From Ascaphus truei (lineage: Eukaryota; Chordata; Amphibia; Anura; Ascaphidae), in contig CM071569.1 in NCBI GenBank assembly GCA_036426205.1, positions 7,232,908 to 7,296,907 on the forward strand: DNA of 64,000 bases, given 5' to 3'. Below the pieces are notes generated by a model. That model did no database searches, had not been told where the DNA came from, and saw only the letters and a program-made list of their open reading frames with translations. The translations under genes and the position numbers were made by a program. This document shows, piece after piece, positions 9,961 through 22,095 of this stretch. How positions within the stretch are numbered: position 1 is the first letter of the stretch; each line of letters opens with the position of its first letter.

Positions 9961-11709
9961 AGCCAAAGGATCCCGATCATCTGAAAAGTTGAGTACAGCT
10001 GGGGGGATTTTGGCACAGTGGTCATTTGGGGGGAAACTGTCGGAACTGGGCAGATCTGGATACTGTGAGAATGTGAAGAACGAGCATTATTTCAGTATTT
10101 GACAGCCTTGTGCGTGTTTTGGTCTGTTCACTCCAATTTCTTGCCTGTATTTTCCTTTCCCTTTGTATGACCGTGCGTGTTTGGGATTCTTTATGAGTCA
10201 CTAAGCGCTTCCTGTCTCTTTCAATAATTAGATGGAAAGGTACATTTTGATCTAAAAAAGGACATTTTATTGAGCTCCAGTGTTTAACTTTGTCCTTTGC
10301 AAGAATTTGTATTTGATTGCACACTGTGCCTTTATATAATGCAATATAGCTGTAAGGAGCAGTTTAGTGCCACCGATTCCAGTAAAACCCATGAAACGAG
10401 CCAAAGATCAGGGGACAAGTACACTCTCTTCCGTGACATATAGCACCCATTGAAAATAGGCGTGTGAACATGTTAAAGGTGCCGTTTCATATAGGATCAA
10501 ACTGACCTAAGGACAGTGATATGTTTTACATTACTACTTTTCCAAAACAGAAAGCTACTGTAGGATTTTAAAATAATGTAATCATGATAAAGACGTGAAA
10601 ATAACGCGTAGAATATAGTAACATAATAATATGTGGAATTGTGTAGGGTTAAACCTCTAACAGGCTCCTAGCATGTTTGCTGTCCAACATACAAAAGCTC
10701 CGCTCCGGGAGATTTGGGTAATGGGGAGGTTTATTTTACATTGACTTGCACTGGGATGAGGAGTCTCCAATCGGGTAGAAAGCCACATATTGTCAGGCCG
10801 GACACTGATGCAATGAAGCCAGTAGCTAGTAGAATAAGGTATCCTGTATATATGAATTGATGGTATTTCTCAGTAACATGGTTGTTTTACTGTTTATTTG
10901 GCTGAAAATGTCCCATGTTGGTACAGTATCAGTGCTTCTTTGCAAATGTGACTACTGTAGTCCTACTGTAGTAATACACTTCAGGCCATCTGCTCCCACC
11001 ATTTAACCTCTCTGTCTTCTACTATAGGAAGATCTGTGCTATACCTTGTCAGCCGCTGGTATCTGAACCATTCATGGCTGTAGAATCAGCTATTCGCTTT
11101 CATTTAAGTCCTGGTGCAATATTTCAGGGGGGATTACAGCCCTTGTTTTCCACATGCTCGGCAGCCTGAAGGGAGAAACACAATCACTGTGTGGTGCAAG
11201 CAGTACCACCCTAACTGAGCTCTCCTCCTAGAAGTAAAAGGCCATTCCTGGACAAATATCATACAGGAAAGCTAAAGTGGTGTCTCAAAGCTATCCTTAC
11301 CCATGAGTTACATGTAATAGGCTTAGCTTTAAGCTAAATGCTTTTACAGTTTACATACTTACCTCCAGTGCAGAATATTGCATGTAAAAGCTAGTTTCTA
11401 GCTGTGACGTCTTACTGTAGGACATCTCTAGTATGATATCTCTTACTGCTTTGAGGTCTGTGGGGTCTCACATTTGTGTGATCAGCTATTCTTCATCAAA
11501 GGGCAGCTGAGCTAAATTTCCCTACATTATTAGAGCAACATTTTAATTTAGTAGCTGCAAGTGCTATGATGAAAATGTGGGATTTAATACCTTTGGTGTA
11601 ATGATTTGTATTTAAAATGATGTGTAGCCCTTGTTATACGTACAGTACATAAGCATCGCACTCCGCTATCTTCCTTCTCTCTAAGTTTGCTGTTATCTTT
11701 TTTTTTCAG
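9961..11709. other. Unannotated, mostly unique
   Basis: No recognised repeat or gene. The minus-strand frame near 10022-10324 has no family resemblance that I can name. The stretch ends in a polypyrimidine run directly upstream of the candidate exon at 11710. Confidence 0.4.
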
Positions 11710-11775
11710 GTACTGGTCTGGGGACCTTACATTAGAAGACACAACAAAGAAGGAAGATACGGTGTTAATACAAGG
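11710..11775 (+). CDS. Candidate internal exon (66 bp), unidentified
   Basis: What is seen: a T-rich tract ending TTTTTTTTCAG at 11709, then 66 bp, then a strong donor context CAAGG|GTAAGT at 11776. The length is a multiple of three, so the exon could be skipped or included without shifting the frame. Two of three frames are open across it. Frame 2 gives an acidic/basic peptide beginning YWSGDLTLEDTTKKED and frame 1 a basic one beginning VLVWGPYIRRHNKEG; frame 3 has a stop. I recognise neither protein. No partner exon was found in the window. Isolated acceptor-donor pairs arise by chance in long vertebrate introns, so this is a candidate only. Confidence 0.3.
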
Positions 11776-13610
11776 GTAAGTGCCACAGTCACAACATGAC
11801 AATCTGTACCTTGGAGTGGTTGCAATCTAAGCAGTGTAGAGGATGTCAAATGGAAGTTAATAGGATTATATGCAAGTGCACATGTTGTAACAATATACGG
11901 TAAGTGCATAAAAGAAGAGAGGTTAGATAAATATACAGGTTGTAAGCGAGTGAAATATGAGTAATAGAGATGTCGGAGAGAAGAACCAACACGAGTGAAG
12001 GCTTTGGATGCTTTGTGGAAGTGGAGAGGGTCGGGGGCTACTTAAAGGCTTGAGGAAGTGGGATTCCTGCACCGATTGCAATAAACAAAGCACTCATCTG
12101 ATCCACTTCATGTGTAGTTCATAAAGCCGATTCCTGAAAAGGGTAAAGCCGTCCCAGAAAATAACCAGTGATACTTATATTGAGTCATACACTTTTCTCC
12201 ACGTTGTGTAAGATGAACCTACAGAATAAAATAACATGTTTGTATTGTTATGGCAGACCAAGTAGTAGCAATTGAGCACTTCCTTTGTATCAATAACCCA
12301 GGTACCCGTGCTCAGCCTGTGGACTTAATGTATTAGAAAGAGGTGCATCCCAGGGGATAAGGCATATGAAATACTGGAACAGAAAAAAGAGACCTGTGTG
12401 GCACAGAGTCTCTCCAGGACAGATGTTAGTAACAACAATAATAATAATAATACACTTTTATTAACAACTGACTAAAAAAGATAATCCACAGCAAATAGAA
12501 AATCGTTGCTCATTAGATGACGCAACGAAAGTCTTCCTTTGTATCCATTGTTTACGGCACTTATAGAACATCTGGCATATTCTTCACCATGACCAACCAC
12601 CTATCATGTAGCCTTTCCAATCTCACACCCGGTTTTCTTTCTTGTTTGGGCCTTATACTGGTCCTTGCTCTTCAGGGCCATTTTCGGTGCCATTTCTGAT
12701 AGATCTGCTTTAGCTTGGTATGAAGAAATCTGAAACCGCTCGTGACGTCTCTGATATGTGACGAAGAATGGGCAGGGCTTGAAATCCCAACTGGAAGAAC
12801 TTCAAGGTGTGTTTGGGAATTGGAGTTTAGCTATGGAACACATTTTTGAATACGAGCAAAATATGAGCCAAGACCTGGGAAAGTCTCCGGCTCCTCCTCT
12901 GATTCATTTTTTGGGTGCTTTTTGGGCATACTTTTGAATTTGGAAAAGTTACCGAACCAAAACAGCAGTGTAAGGTCTTTAATGTTACCGTGTGGGTACC
13001 TGTGATTTTTAGATGCTAAGATGCTCCTGATCCAAAACGGCAAAGCTACACTATATTATTGTAGAGAGGGAGCGGGTGTATGGTCCGTATTTGAAGTCTT
13101 CTGCCATAAAACGGCTTCCGGTGCTGGAAGACGCCTCACAGCCCATCGACATGAATACAGAAGACTGCTTAGGACCTATATTCTCTAGTTTCTTCTGTAT
13201 GTCCTATTCTAGAAACACAGGCTGCATGCTTTAGTTTACTCAGTAACTGAAAGCTTTTAAATTACGTTAGAAACAGAGGATATACCTGCACGTATCCTTA
13301 AAGGTGAACTCCCACACCCAATATGACCTTGTTTGAAAGTGAGCTCCATCTGATGCCCTTTAAAGCAGATTAACAACCTTACTTTTATTTCTTTCACAGC
13401 CTTTTTTTAAATATTATTTTTATTTAGAAATGCCCAGCGCCTGCAGGAAAATATGCACATGGCAACTCCTGCTGTTTGTTCACACTTTTCCCACTCCAAC
13501 AGGCAGCACTGAGCTGTCATCCATGCAGACTACAAAGGATCTAATCAGAAAAATGTAAATCTTCTCAGATTAGGTTGTTTAAGGTCAACTAATGTCACTA
13601 AGCACTAGCG
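11776..13610. other. Unannotated; includes a short AAT microsatellite
   Basis: Mostly unique sequence with an (AAT)n run at about 12435-12455. The stretch at about 12835-13045 has the look of an old interspersed repeat (TTACCGAACCAAAACAGCAG), but I could not assign it. No gene is supported. Confidence 0.4.
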
Positions 13611-13786
13611 CAGGGGTGAGCAACTCCAGTCCCAAAGGGCCACCAACAGGCCAGGTATTCAGGATATCCCTGCTTCAGCACAGGTGGCTCAATCAGTGGC
13701 TTGAGTCATTGAGCCACCCGTGCTGAAGCAGGGATATCCCTAATACCTGGCCTGTTGGTGGCCCTTGAGGACAGGAGTTGCCCCCA
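13611..13786. mobile_element. Palindromic hAT-like MITE, copy 2
   Basis: Starts CAGGGGTGAGCAACTCCAG and contains GGATATCCCTGCTTCAGC and its complement, as in the copy at 719. The right terminus is eroded (GAGTTGCCCCCAC where CACCCCTG is expected), so the exact end and target duplication cannot be read. Confidence 0.75.
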
Positions 13787-14199
13787 CAAGTTGTCAGGGC
13801 TCATAGCGAGACATTACCTAAAACAGTAATGGACTTTATTTTCACTGAGGTTAACGTATAGGCACAAAGCTAATTATATGCACCAACACCGTCCACAATA
13901 CATCTTATTAACATAAGCTTAACATCACGTAATTGTAGCACAACAGTGTGATATCTTCCAATAGTGTGACGTTTAGTATGTCTTACTCCCATTCAGACAG
14001 GGGAGGCGGAAGGGGGGAATCTACCCTTGTAGCCCCCATTTTCTTCTACACCTTGCGAAACACTCCTCTATACCCATGGAATATTGTTTTGGTACTGTAG
14101 GACTATTGCTTCTTTCTGTCCGCTAGATATGCAGCCCAGTTCTTATAACTTGAACGGGATTTGTAGTCCGATACTAGGGTGGCAGTCTCCCTTTTTCAT
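13787..14199. other. Unannotated
   Basis: No gene or named repeat. It includes a purine-rich patch near 13998-14020. Confidence 0.35.
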
Positions 14200-14457
14200 T
14201 GGGAGAGGGAGCAGCTCAGTGAGTAAAGACACTGACTGGCACTGAGAGTTTGAAGCAGGGGAGCCTGGTTCAATTCCTGGTGTCGGCTCCTTGTGACCTT
14301 GGGCAAGTCACTTTATCTCCCGGTGCCTCAGGCACCAACAAATAGATTGTAAGCTCCATGGGGCAGGGACCTGCGCCTGCAAAATGTCTCTGTAAAGCGC
14401 TGTGTAAAACTAGCAGCGCTATACAAGAACATGCTATTATATTATTATTATTATTGG
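14200..14457 (+). mobile_element. tRNA-derived SINE with MIR/CORE-like middle
   Basis: An A-box-like AGCTCAGTGAGT near 14213 and a B-box-like GGTTCAATTCC near 14268 are spaced as in a tRNA promoter. Next comes GTGACCTTGGGCAAGTCACT, the hallmark of the MIR/CORE-SINE middle, then GATTGTAAGCTCCATGGGG, AGCGCTGTG and an (ATT)n tail. Such elements are transcribed by RNA polymerase III and copied by a partner LINE. The (ATT)n tail suggests an L2/CR1-type partner (family knowledge). The copy is well preserved. The short open frames across it on both strands are meaningless. Confidence 0.8.
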
Positions 14458-15811
14458 ACATACAGTATACAGTTGGTATAGTGAGTATCGGTATGCGGTA
14501 TCGCTATATGCCGTCCTATTTTTACAGCATAATGGGAATATGTTTAGATATCCACACCTGCATATATAACTACACCTGTGCAGTATTGAATAGTTTGATC
14601 AGAGTGGGATACATCTCTGGGTTTACCAACCATATCCAGCACTTTGTCAGCACCACTGCACCTTAGCTAACTCTATGATGACCTTAAGGGTTTATAAAGG
14701 GACGTTTTGAAATTGATTTTTCATTGGAAAGTAGAAATGTTTAAGCTATGTGTATTTTTCTATCCGGACTTTATATATTTTGATCAATTGTGTATGAAAT
14801 TGTATATTAAAGGTAAATTGAGGTCCAGACTATTGTGAATCTCTCTTTCTGTTTTGGTGGAATTCTCCTACTTTTGATTCCCTGACCGTGCACCGCTCAG
14901 TAACATTGTTTAGCTGGATCTTTTATGCCTGGGCATTCTGGGTCGTGGAGCCAGCTGTTACAACCTTCTTTTTGGGGTTTTACTGTGAGCACACCTAAGA
15001 TACCTGACAAATACGTATTGGCCTATGAAGATACGCAGTTAGGTATAACGGGACTACGTTAGGTTAAACGTCACGAGAGGGGCTCGGCAGCCACAGTTTC
15101 AATAAAATCAGTGAGCAGGGAGAAAAATAGAAGTGAAAACAGAAATCCTATTGTGCCATATTGTAAAGAAACAGAATAAAGGAATAAAGATGCAGAGGGA
15201 ACGGCCCCTTTAATATACTGTGTGTTCCCCGGAGTGTAGTGCAAGAAATACACAGCGCTCTGTAATGCCACATCTGTTACTGTACCGTCTGCATTATGTG
15301 TCCTGACCCAGTCCTCAGAAACCACACGATGACATCAGACAATAAATAATCCCATTTTTATTGGTCTTACCTCAGGTTATGTCACAAGATGGGAAACCGT
15401 TGTAGATAAGCTTGTGAACTGTCAACCCAGCAGTATATTTACAATGACAGTGCGACCCGAGGTTGGGCTGAATGTAATTGTACAAGGAATCTGTTGTACT
15501 GGGGTTACGTTAACGGGCGAGCACAGCGGATGAAGTTTACGTCACTTCTTTTCCTTTTAATGCGGAACAAAACTCTCTGGAGATTTTAACTTGGCTTCAA
15601 TTCCACTGACTGATGTTCAAATAAAATACCTTTTGTTTTAACAAGATTCTTACATTTGGTGCAGACACACAGTGAGCAAACACGCATTTTCAGGATCTTC
15701 ATACTGTACACAGACCCTTTATTCTTCATTGTTTCAATTGGTGTATCGTGATGGGTGATGTCGTGATATTCGTCACCAACCCTGCTATTGAATCCCCTGG
15801 AAACGCTACGT
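14458..15811. other. Unannotated
   Basis: Unique-looking sequence. The minus-strand frame at 15071-15325 (84 codons) has no domain that I recognise and lies in what may be an old repeat. No supported gene or RNA. Confidence 0.35.
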
Positions 15812-16001
15812 CAGTGTTTCCCAACTCCAGTCCTCAGGGAACCCCAACAGGTCAGGTCTTAAGGATATCCCTGCTCCAGCACAGGTGGCTCAGTCACAAT
15901 GACTGGCCAGCGGAATTGACCCACCGTCTGACAGTGATATCCTTAAGACCTGACCAGGGGGGGGGGGAGGGGGGGGGGTGGGGGGGGGGGGGGGGGGGGG
16001 T

Positions 16002-16047
<46 letters not shown>

Positions 16048-16222
16048 TTTGGTGTTGTGGTTTCGTTTCTGGTTTGTTGTGTGTTGTTGTGTTTTTGTGT
16101 GGTGTTTTGGGTGTTGGGGTGGGTGGGAGGCGGGGGAGGGGAGAGGGCGGAGGGGGGTGTGGATGTTGGGTGTGTTGGGGGGGGTTTTGGGGTTCCCTGA
16201 GGACTGGAGTTGGGAAACACTG
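15812..16222. mobile_element. Diverged MITE subfamily, split by a G/T tract
   Basis: Terminal inverted repeats CAGTGTTTCCCAACTCCAG (15812) and CTGGAGTTGGGAAACACTG (ending 16222) are near perfect. The flanks CTACGT and CTACGT lie at corresponding positions and fit an 8-bp duplication with two changes. The internal AAGGATATCCCTGCTCCAGC resembles the 719-type family. Homology stops at GACCTGACCAG and resumes at GGTTCCCTGAGGACTGG, with about 230 bp of G/T-rich sequence between. Confidence 0.7.
15957..16186 (+). repeat. Poly-G and G/T-only tract inside the MITE
   Basis: About 89 bp (15957-16045) is G broken by only one A and two T. About 140 bp of almost pure G and T follow, with very few A or C. 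The composition is extreme on one strand and the tract sits in the middle of an otherwise normal MITE. It could be a real G-rich expansion able to form G-quadruplexes. A sequencing or gap-filling artefact seems more likely. The Gly-rich and Pro-rich frames over it are not genes. Confidence 0.8.
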
Positions 16223-16751
16223 GTCTACGTTATAATGGGATATGTGTTGCTATATGGGGGGGATCAATGTCACGTAGTATATCTGTATTAATAATCCATC
16301 ATTTGTAGCTCTCACCTACTTTTTGAGAACCCCTGAAATAGACGGTTTCCTATTAGGGTCGATGGAATAGAAATGTTGCCGAGTACGTCATGTGGCAAAG
16401 TACCGCTAATGTCGGAACAATTTGTATACAGTACGTAAGCAAGGAATAAACGTGCTGCCGCACGTCTTCCTGGAGATAGTCCGGGTGTCCAAGAAAAGAG
16501 CTGCTCGGTCTTTGAAGCCGGCACATCATGTGCATAGTTTGACCCGTTGTCCCGGGAAATAGTCACTATGTCATCAAAGAGGTTGGTTTTTCCTGCTTGG
16601 CTCGCGTCCTGCGTTCTTACTCCTCCTCCTGTACCTTTTCTTGGATAATGGCCACCGTGGTCACGTGACTGCACTGTGCTACCCAGGTCCCTCGACCCGT
16701 CCGACACTTAAATGGTCAAACCAATCACAACCAGTGGGTTAGCTCGGCATC
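16223..16751. other. Unannotated
   Basis: Unique-looking sequence. The minus-strand frame at 16312-16707 (131 codons) shows no recognisable domain. It ends where the 26-bp minisatellite begins. Confidence 0.35.
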
Positions 16752-16827
16752 ATCATCTTCCTTCTCACAGGCGTACTGGCATCTTCCTTCTCACAGGCGT
16801 ACTGGCATCTTCCTTCTCACAGGCGTC
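16752..16827 (+). repeat. 26-bp minisatellite (CATCTTCCTTCTCACAGGCG type), about 3 copies
   Basis: Exact repeats start at 16754, 16780 and 16806 (period 26). The third unit runs straight into the 52-bp satellite. The same two repeats are joined in inverted orientation at 26488-26740, so this junction is a shared landmark of the compound structure. Confidence 0.85.
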
Positions 16828-17300
16828 GTCAATGCGGGGTTAATGCTGTGTTACATACATCAGCTCCTTCCATGGCGTACATTAATCGGGGTATGCCTTT
16901 GTTACATACATGCTCCGCTCCCCATTGCGTATGTTAATGCGGGGTATGCCTGTGTTACATACATGCTCCGGTCCCTGGCGTACCTTAATGCGGGGATTCC
17001 TGTGTTACATACATGCTCCGGTCCCATTGCGTATGTTAATGCGGGGTTATGCCTGTGTTACATACATGCTCCGGTCCCATTGCGTACGTCAATGCGGGGT
17101 ATGCTGTGTTACATACATGCTCCGTCCCATTGCGTACGTTCTCGGGGTATGCCTGTGTTACATACTGCTCCGGTCCCATGCGTATGTTATGCGGGGTATG
17201 CCGTTTACATACATGTCCGGTCCCATTGCGTACGTCAATGCGGGGTATGCCTGTGTTACATACATGCTCCGGTCCATTGCGTACGTTAATTATGCGGGTT
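16828..17300 (+). repeat. 52-bp satellite, array 1 (about 9 units)
   Basis: Units contain GCGGGGTATGCCTGTGTTAC then ATACATGCTCCGGTCCCATT then GCGTACGTTAAT, 52 bp in total. Many units differ by single-base gains or losses. Because 52 is not divisible by three and the unit is nearly stop-free, three overlapping frames stay open; these are not proteins. Related arrays lie at 22062-22725 and, inverted, at 26655-26740. Confidence 0.9.
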
Positions 17301-17555
17301 GCCTATATGCGTTTAAAGAGGCAGCCCAAGTTGGCAAATTTTGTAGGCGATTTTTTTGTTTTTAACATAGGTTTGAAGCAGGGGGTGTCTGGTTGGAGCT
17401 GAACCCCATTAATTCTAGCACCGGGGAGCCCCTGCTTCTGGAAATCGCCTAAGAATTTGCCCGGTTAAAAAAAAAAAAAAAAAGCTGTGTGTGCTGTGCA
17501 CGCCAATGTAGTGAAACCTTTGACTTTTGTCACAGAAATTGATTATAACGCGCTT
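17301..17555 (+). repeat. Spacer shared between the two satellite clusters, copy 1
   Basis: Starts AAAGAGGCAGCCCAAG and includes GAAGCAGGGGGTGTCTGG, CACCGGGGAGCCCCTGCTTC, an A run and TTTTGTCACAGAAATTG. It is repeated in the same order at 22731-22970. The GAAGCAGGGG...CCCCTGCTTC words are inverted with respect to each other and can pair. The TTGTCACAGAAATTG part also occurs in the inverted repeat at 53138-53300. Confidence 0.8.
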
Positions 17556-17949
17556 GCTCGGCACCATGTGTCAGTCAGTGTTGTGTCCAGTCAGTGAGTA
17601 TGTATGTGGTGTGTTGTCAGTCAGTGTGTGTGTGTCAGTGTGTGGTCATGTCGTGTTGTGCATGTGTGTCCAGTCGTGTGTGAGTATGTGTGTGCAGTCA
17701 GTGGTGTGAATGTGTGTCAGGTGTAGTGTGTGTGCGTGTGTCAGTCAGCGTGTGTGGCGTGTGTGTGTGTCAGGTCACGTGTTGGCGTGTGTCAGGTCAG
17801 CGTGTGCGTGGTCGTCAGTGTGTGTGCATTCTGTGGGCATGTGTTGTTCCTCACGTGTGTGCCAGTCAGCGTGTGTGCGTGTGTGTCAGTCACGTGTGTG
17901 CGTGTGTTTCATCAGCTTGTCAAGTCGTGTGTGTCATTCAGTTCGGGGG
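17556..17949 (+). repeat. GTCAGTCAGTGTGTG-type minisatellite, array 1
   Basis: An irregular array of CAGTCAGTGTGTG, GTGTGTCAGTCAGCG and similar words with no fixed period, containing many single-base indels. It borders the outer end of the left inverted arm. A longer relative follows the second spacer at 22971-23760. Confidence 0.8.
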
Positions 17950-20900
17950 TGTGCAAGGACTTTGCTACATCTGTACGTTCTGAGAAAATATTGGGCTCTA
18001 TCAGTGCGGATTTAAAAGAATCGCCGCCCTAGGCACTTACCTGTGCTGCCTCATCCTCACGATGCCATTGGCAACGTGAGCTTTGTTGTGACGTCATGGC
18101 GTATGGGGCAAACAGCACTTGTCAGCCACTCGTGCACACACAGGGGTTGGCAAAACGCCGATTGCGCATATCTGCGCGCAAGCACAGATCGCACATACCG
18201 CCTACCCAAATTCTGCCGCCTTAGCCGCCGGCCTGACGGTCCTAATGGAAAATTCAGCACTGGGCCCTAGTGATCGCAGCAAAATGCAGGTGTCGCAGTC
18301 GTGGCGCTGAAATATAACATGCACCAGGCACACATCTATATATCATCTTAAACTGCGTCCATTTTCAGGCATGTCTGTACCGTCTGCAACCAGATGAGGG
18401 ATTTATGGCATCGAGGAGAAGTTGGGGCGGGGTGACATTGACAGTTGCACGTCGAGTGTTAAGAATGTCGGCTGGCGGTACTTTTGTCGGTTTTGTGAGC
18501 GCAGAATACTTGTTGCATGTGGCAATTTAACACTATCAGAAAACAGGCGCGCTTCAGCAGTAGAAACGCAACAACACAACACATCACGCAAGGGCTCATC
18601 GCAGAGCACTTTCATGATAATCTTTGTCACGACCCCATTTTTCTGTAAGAGGGAGAGGAAGTCACGTTTCCCAGCGACCCTGGAAGCGAAGTGCAATGTC
18701 ACCTTCTTAATTCTTTCAGGCAAACGTATACAGACAAACCGAAACATTCAACGCAAAAAGCGAGATGATATTACTGTCAAAGTGAATTGATCATTTTGCC
18801 TGAGTTTTGCCCCACATGTCCCAGATAGGGGCTTTCAATCTCAACGGATATGGTCATGTGTACTTGGCAGTGTCGTGATTCTCATCCAGAGGGGTTCAAC
18901 GCCCTATGTCCGGATGTTTAGTTCTGTCTCTGTATATTTATCCGTCCACAAGGCATTCTGGGATTTGTAGCAACCGTTTGTTCTTTTGAGAAAGTGACGT
19001 TCTAAGAACGGGGCTGGTCAATCCGTACTCCTGACTGGATTTGCATCCTACTCAACCAATCACATATCACATTCTGTGAGGCCCCACCAGATGCCTATCA
19101 TTAAGATTAAATGGGGAGGGAATTGAAGCATGTGGCTGCACAAAACACAGCGCAATGAAGCTATGAGAATAGGCCACAGAGACATATGACAAAATAAAGT
19201 AATAAAACAGGGGGTGCCAAACTGCAGTCACCTATGGGCCACCAACAGGTCAGTTTTAAGGATAATCCCTGCTTCAGCCAGTGGGCTGCAGGCTTGTGGA
19301 CGGAGCCATCTGATTAGCACCGGTGCTGAAGCAGGAATAATCCCTCATACCTGGGCCTGTTGGTTAGCTCTGAGCACTTGGAGTTGGCCACCCCTGCAAA
19401 AAAGCTATTGATGGTGATACAGAGGACCAGGTGGGGTATCCTTACTCGTTTCCCAGCACCCAAACCTGATCGCATCTCATCAGACGGGTGCATTTCCTTA
19501 CGATTTCACACTACTTTACCAGTATCAACCTCCCATTTGACGTGGATGCGTGCTTCACACAGTTCTTTCTTTGGAGAGAATATATTCGCCAAATCACCAT
19601 TTGGGGAACATCTAGTGGGGTTTCATTGCTGAATACAGCAAAGTATGTGTAATGCCAACAGTAAAGGCATGTTTAACATACAAAAATAATCTGTTTGTTT
19701 GAGCCAACACAGCTACAAACATCTATACTGCAAATTGATGATCATAATAATGAACAAGTAGAGCAGTTTTTGAATTATTGATAGAAAATAAACATGCTTG
19801 TCAATAGATGATGCGAGTATAATTACTGCTATTGTTCTTCCTCGCTCGAATTTAGCACTCTGAAGCACCAATTAAGAGAGAGCTCGAATTTTGGCCCAAC
19901 TTCTGCCCGAAATCTTCAACAAAATCCTGGACTTCCTGTTCCAAATCGGAAAGGGTCAGGGCCTTTGAAAGGGAGACCTTAAGATTCAAGTAATTGGCAA
20001 GCAAGATGGGAATGTACTTTAAAACCCCCCCGAGACCATTTCGGAGTCTCTTCTGGGACATGCTTCAGGAACAACCCATAAATTTCAAACGTGCATTCAC
20101 TCTCCGGAAATGGCAATTTCCTAAAATAATCATCTTTGAATGTTCTTCCTGGTTTTTTTTTCACTTAAAGCAGCACTTTAAAGAAAAAAAATGCAGGACT
20201 ACAATGTCATGTACGATGGACCCCCATACACCTGCCCGTGTTCCCCAGATACATCAGTCGTGAATACGGTTGCCGGCGTAGACAGATACACAGCAGAGAT
20301 TGTGCTGCCTGCGCCTTCGCCCCTCCCCCTCCCACCTCCCCCCAAGCTCATATAATTGATCAATGCCATAGGCGTCTTTTTGTTTTAAATATGTGTGGCT
20401 CGATTGAATAATCAATGAAAATGACGTACAGATATAGTAGATTGCAATTGCATCTGTTAACTTGCGGTAAGCGCTAATTGCGGCTGCGGAGAGGGAATTG
20501 TGCGATTTCGCAACTTGCGGCAACCGCGTGAATTCAATATTGCCCGATCACACAAAATCGGTCGGTAAAATGCGTGAAACCGCACAACGCCGGTGTGCAA
20601 CAACTTTTGCTACATCTGTCAGGAAACACGTATTATGCAGCACAGCAAACCTAGCTGTTAGAGTTTAGAAAGATGGACAAACGTCAGTGGTGGATTGAAA
20701 ATATGTCACCCATAGGCATTATACCCGGGCCGCTGCTCCTTCTGCAGCGTTGTGGCGTCAAATAACCCTCCCCCCACCTCCCCATTACCATGTCAGGTGG
20801 CTTCTATGATGGTGTGTTTTTTGTTTTTTTTAAATGCAAAAAAAAAGCTAAACACGGAATTACAGGACAGTTTTTTGCTATTTTTTTATGTTATACAACT

Positions 20901-22095
20901 GGTGACCACAGCTTATTCTACATTTCGCACGGCGGATGCGTGCGGGCAGCGTGGTGACGCGGCCTGTCACGCGTCAATGTCACTGTCACGTTTGCGCCGC
21001 CGGCTTCCCCGGCTTACCCGACACCCTGAAGTTTTGAAGTAGAGGAAGCGGGGGTACGGAAGAGAGGGGCACCGCAGGAGCAGCTAGGGGTCGGGAAGGG
21101 AGGGGCAAGCAAAATGACATGCGTAGCGGACGGGGGTGCAAGGAGGAGATGGAGGAGATGCGGCTGGCGCGCGGTCTAGTCTCAGCGCCAGCCGGGTAAG
21201 CTCCGGTTCAACCGGCGGCTTTTGTTAGAATAAGCTGGCCGGGACAGTATATTATTTAAACGCTGAAAAAAACAGCGATTTTTTTTTTGTTGCATATGGA
21301 AAATATTTCAAAATGAATAACATGGATTTACAAAAACATAAAAACCGGAATCCCTACCTATAATTCACCCTTTCAATTCAATACTAAAATCAGCCCTCCG
21401 TTTCCTGCGACCGACTGGCACCCCCTAAAAAAAGCAAATCAAATGGACACCATAGGAGTACCCCCGCAGTGTCTGCTTTCTGTCACGTCCAGGGAGTGTT
21501 CTGAGGGCAGCTTAAGGGTTAATTAACCCACGGAAGATAATAATTGGGAATAGTGATGCACTTCTCAATTTGTTATATGTAAGTGATCATACAACGTGTA
21601 AAAATAAGTATTGCATGGCCGATGAGTTTGGGCTATTGCAAATACATGTTGCTTACGATTATTTTCTACGGCTTGTCGGGCTCTAACATACTTATTCACC
21701 AAACAGCACGTTGGTAAGCACACACTTTAGTAGGGCCGTAGGGGCAAAAATATTTAGTAGATGAAAATTAATACAGGCATAGCCCGGTTAAGGACACTCA
21801 CTTTAAGTACACTCGCGAGAAGGACATATCGTCCAATAAGCAAACGGCAGCTCACGCATGCGCCTGTCAGCAGTCCTGAACAGCAATACCGGCTCCCTAC
21901 CTGTACCGAAGGTGTGCGAGAGGGGAAGGGGAGACTATAGAGCCTGTTACACATGTGTTATTTACATCAGTTATGCACGTAATGATGATTGCCGGACAGT
22001 ACATGCATCGATAAGTGGGAAAAGGGGAGTGCTTCATTAAGACAATTTTCGTTTAATTATACATGCCGGTCCCATTGCGTACGTTAATGCGGGGT
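17950..22095 (+). repeat. Left arm of a large inverted duplication
   Basis: Reads as the reverse complement of about 26740-30875 over its whole length. Examples are TGAGAAAATATTGGGCTCTA at 17980 against TAGAGCCCAATATTTTCTCA near 30815, and CTGTACCGAAGGTGTGCG at 21900 against its complement near 26875. Both arms carry the same hAT-like MITE at the corresponding place, so the duplication is younger than that insertion. The left arm has more small indels. It contains no intact gene, and its open frames (up to 122 codons) have no recognisable domain. Loop between the arms: about 4.6 kb. Confidence 0.85.
19208..19396. mobile_element. Palindromic hAT-like MITE inside the left arm
   Basis: Starts CAGGGGGTGCCAAACTGCAG and ends GGAGTTGGCCACCCCTG. 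The middle is more disrupted than in the partner copy in the right arm (29417-29599), with several single-base gains and a scrambled centre, although both derive from one insertion. This unequal damage is more like sequence error than independent decay. Confidence 0.75.

Noticed and set aside
14203..14290. A tRNA gene
   Set aside because: A- and B-box-like words are present, but the cloverleaf arms do not pair convincingly and the MIR-like middle and ATT tail identify a SINE.
15748..16291. Gly-rich and Pro-rich frames over the poly-G tract
   Set aside because: Translation of a homopolymer, and the tract itself is suspect.
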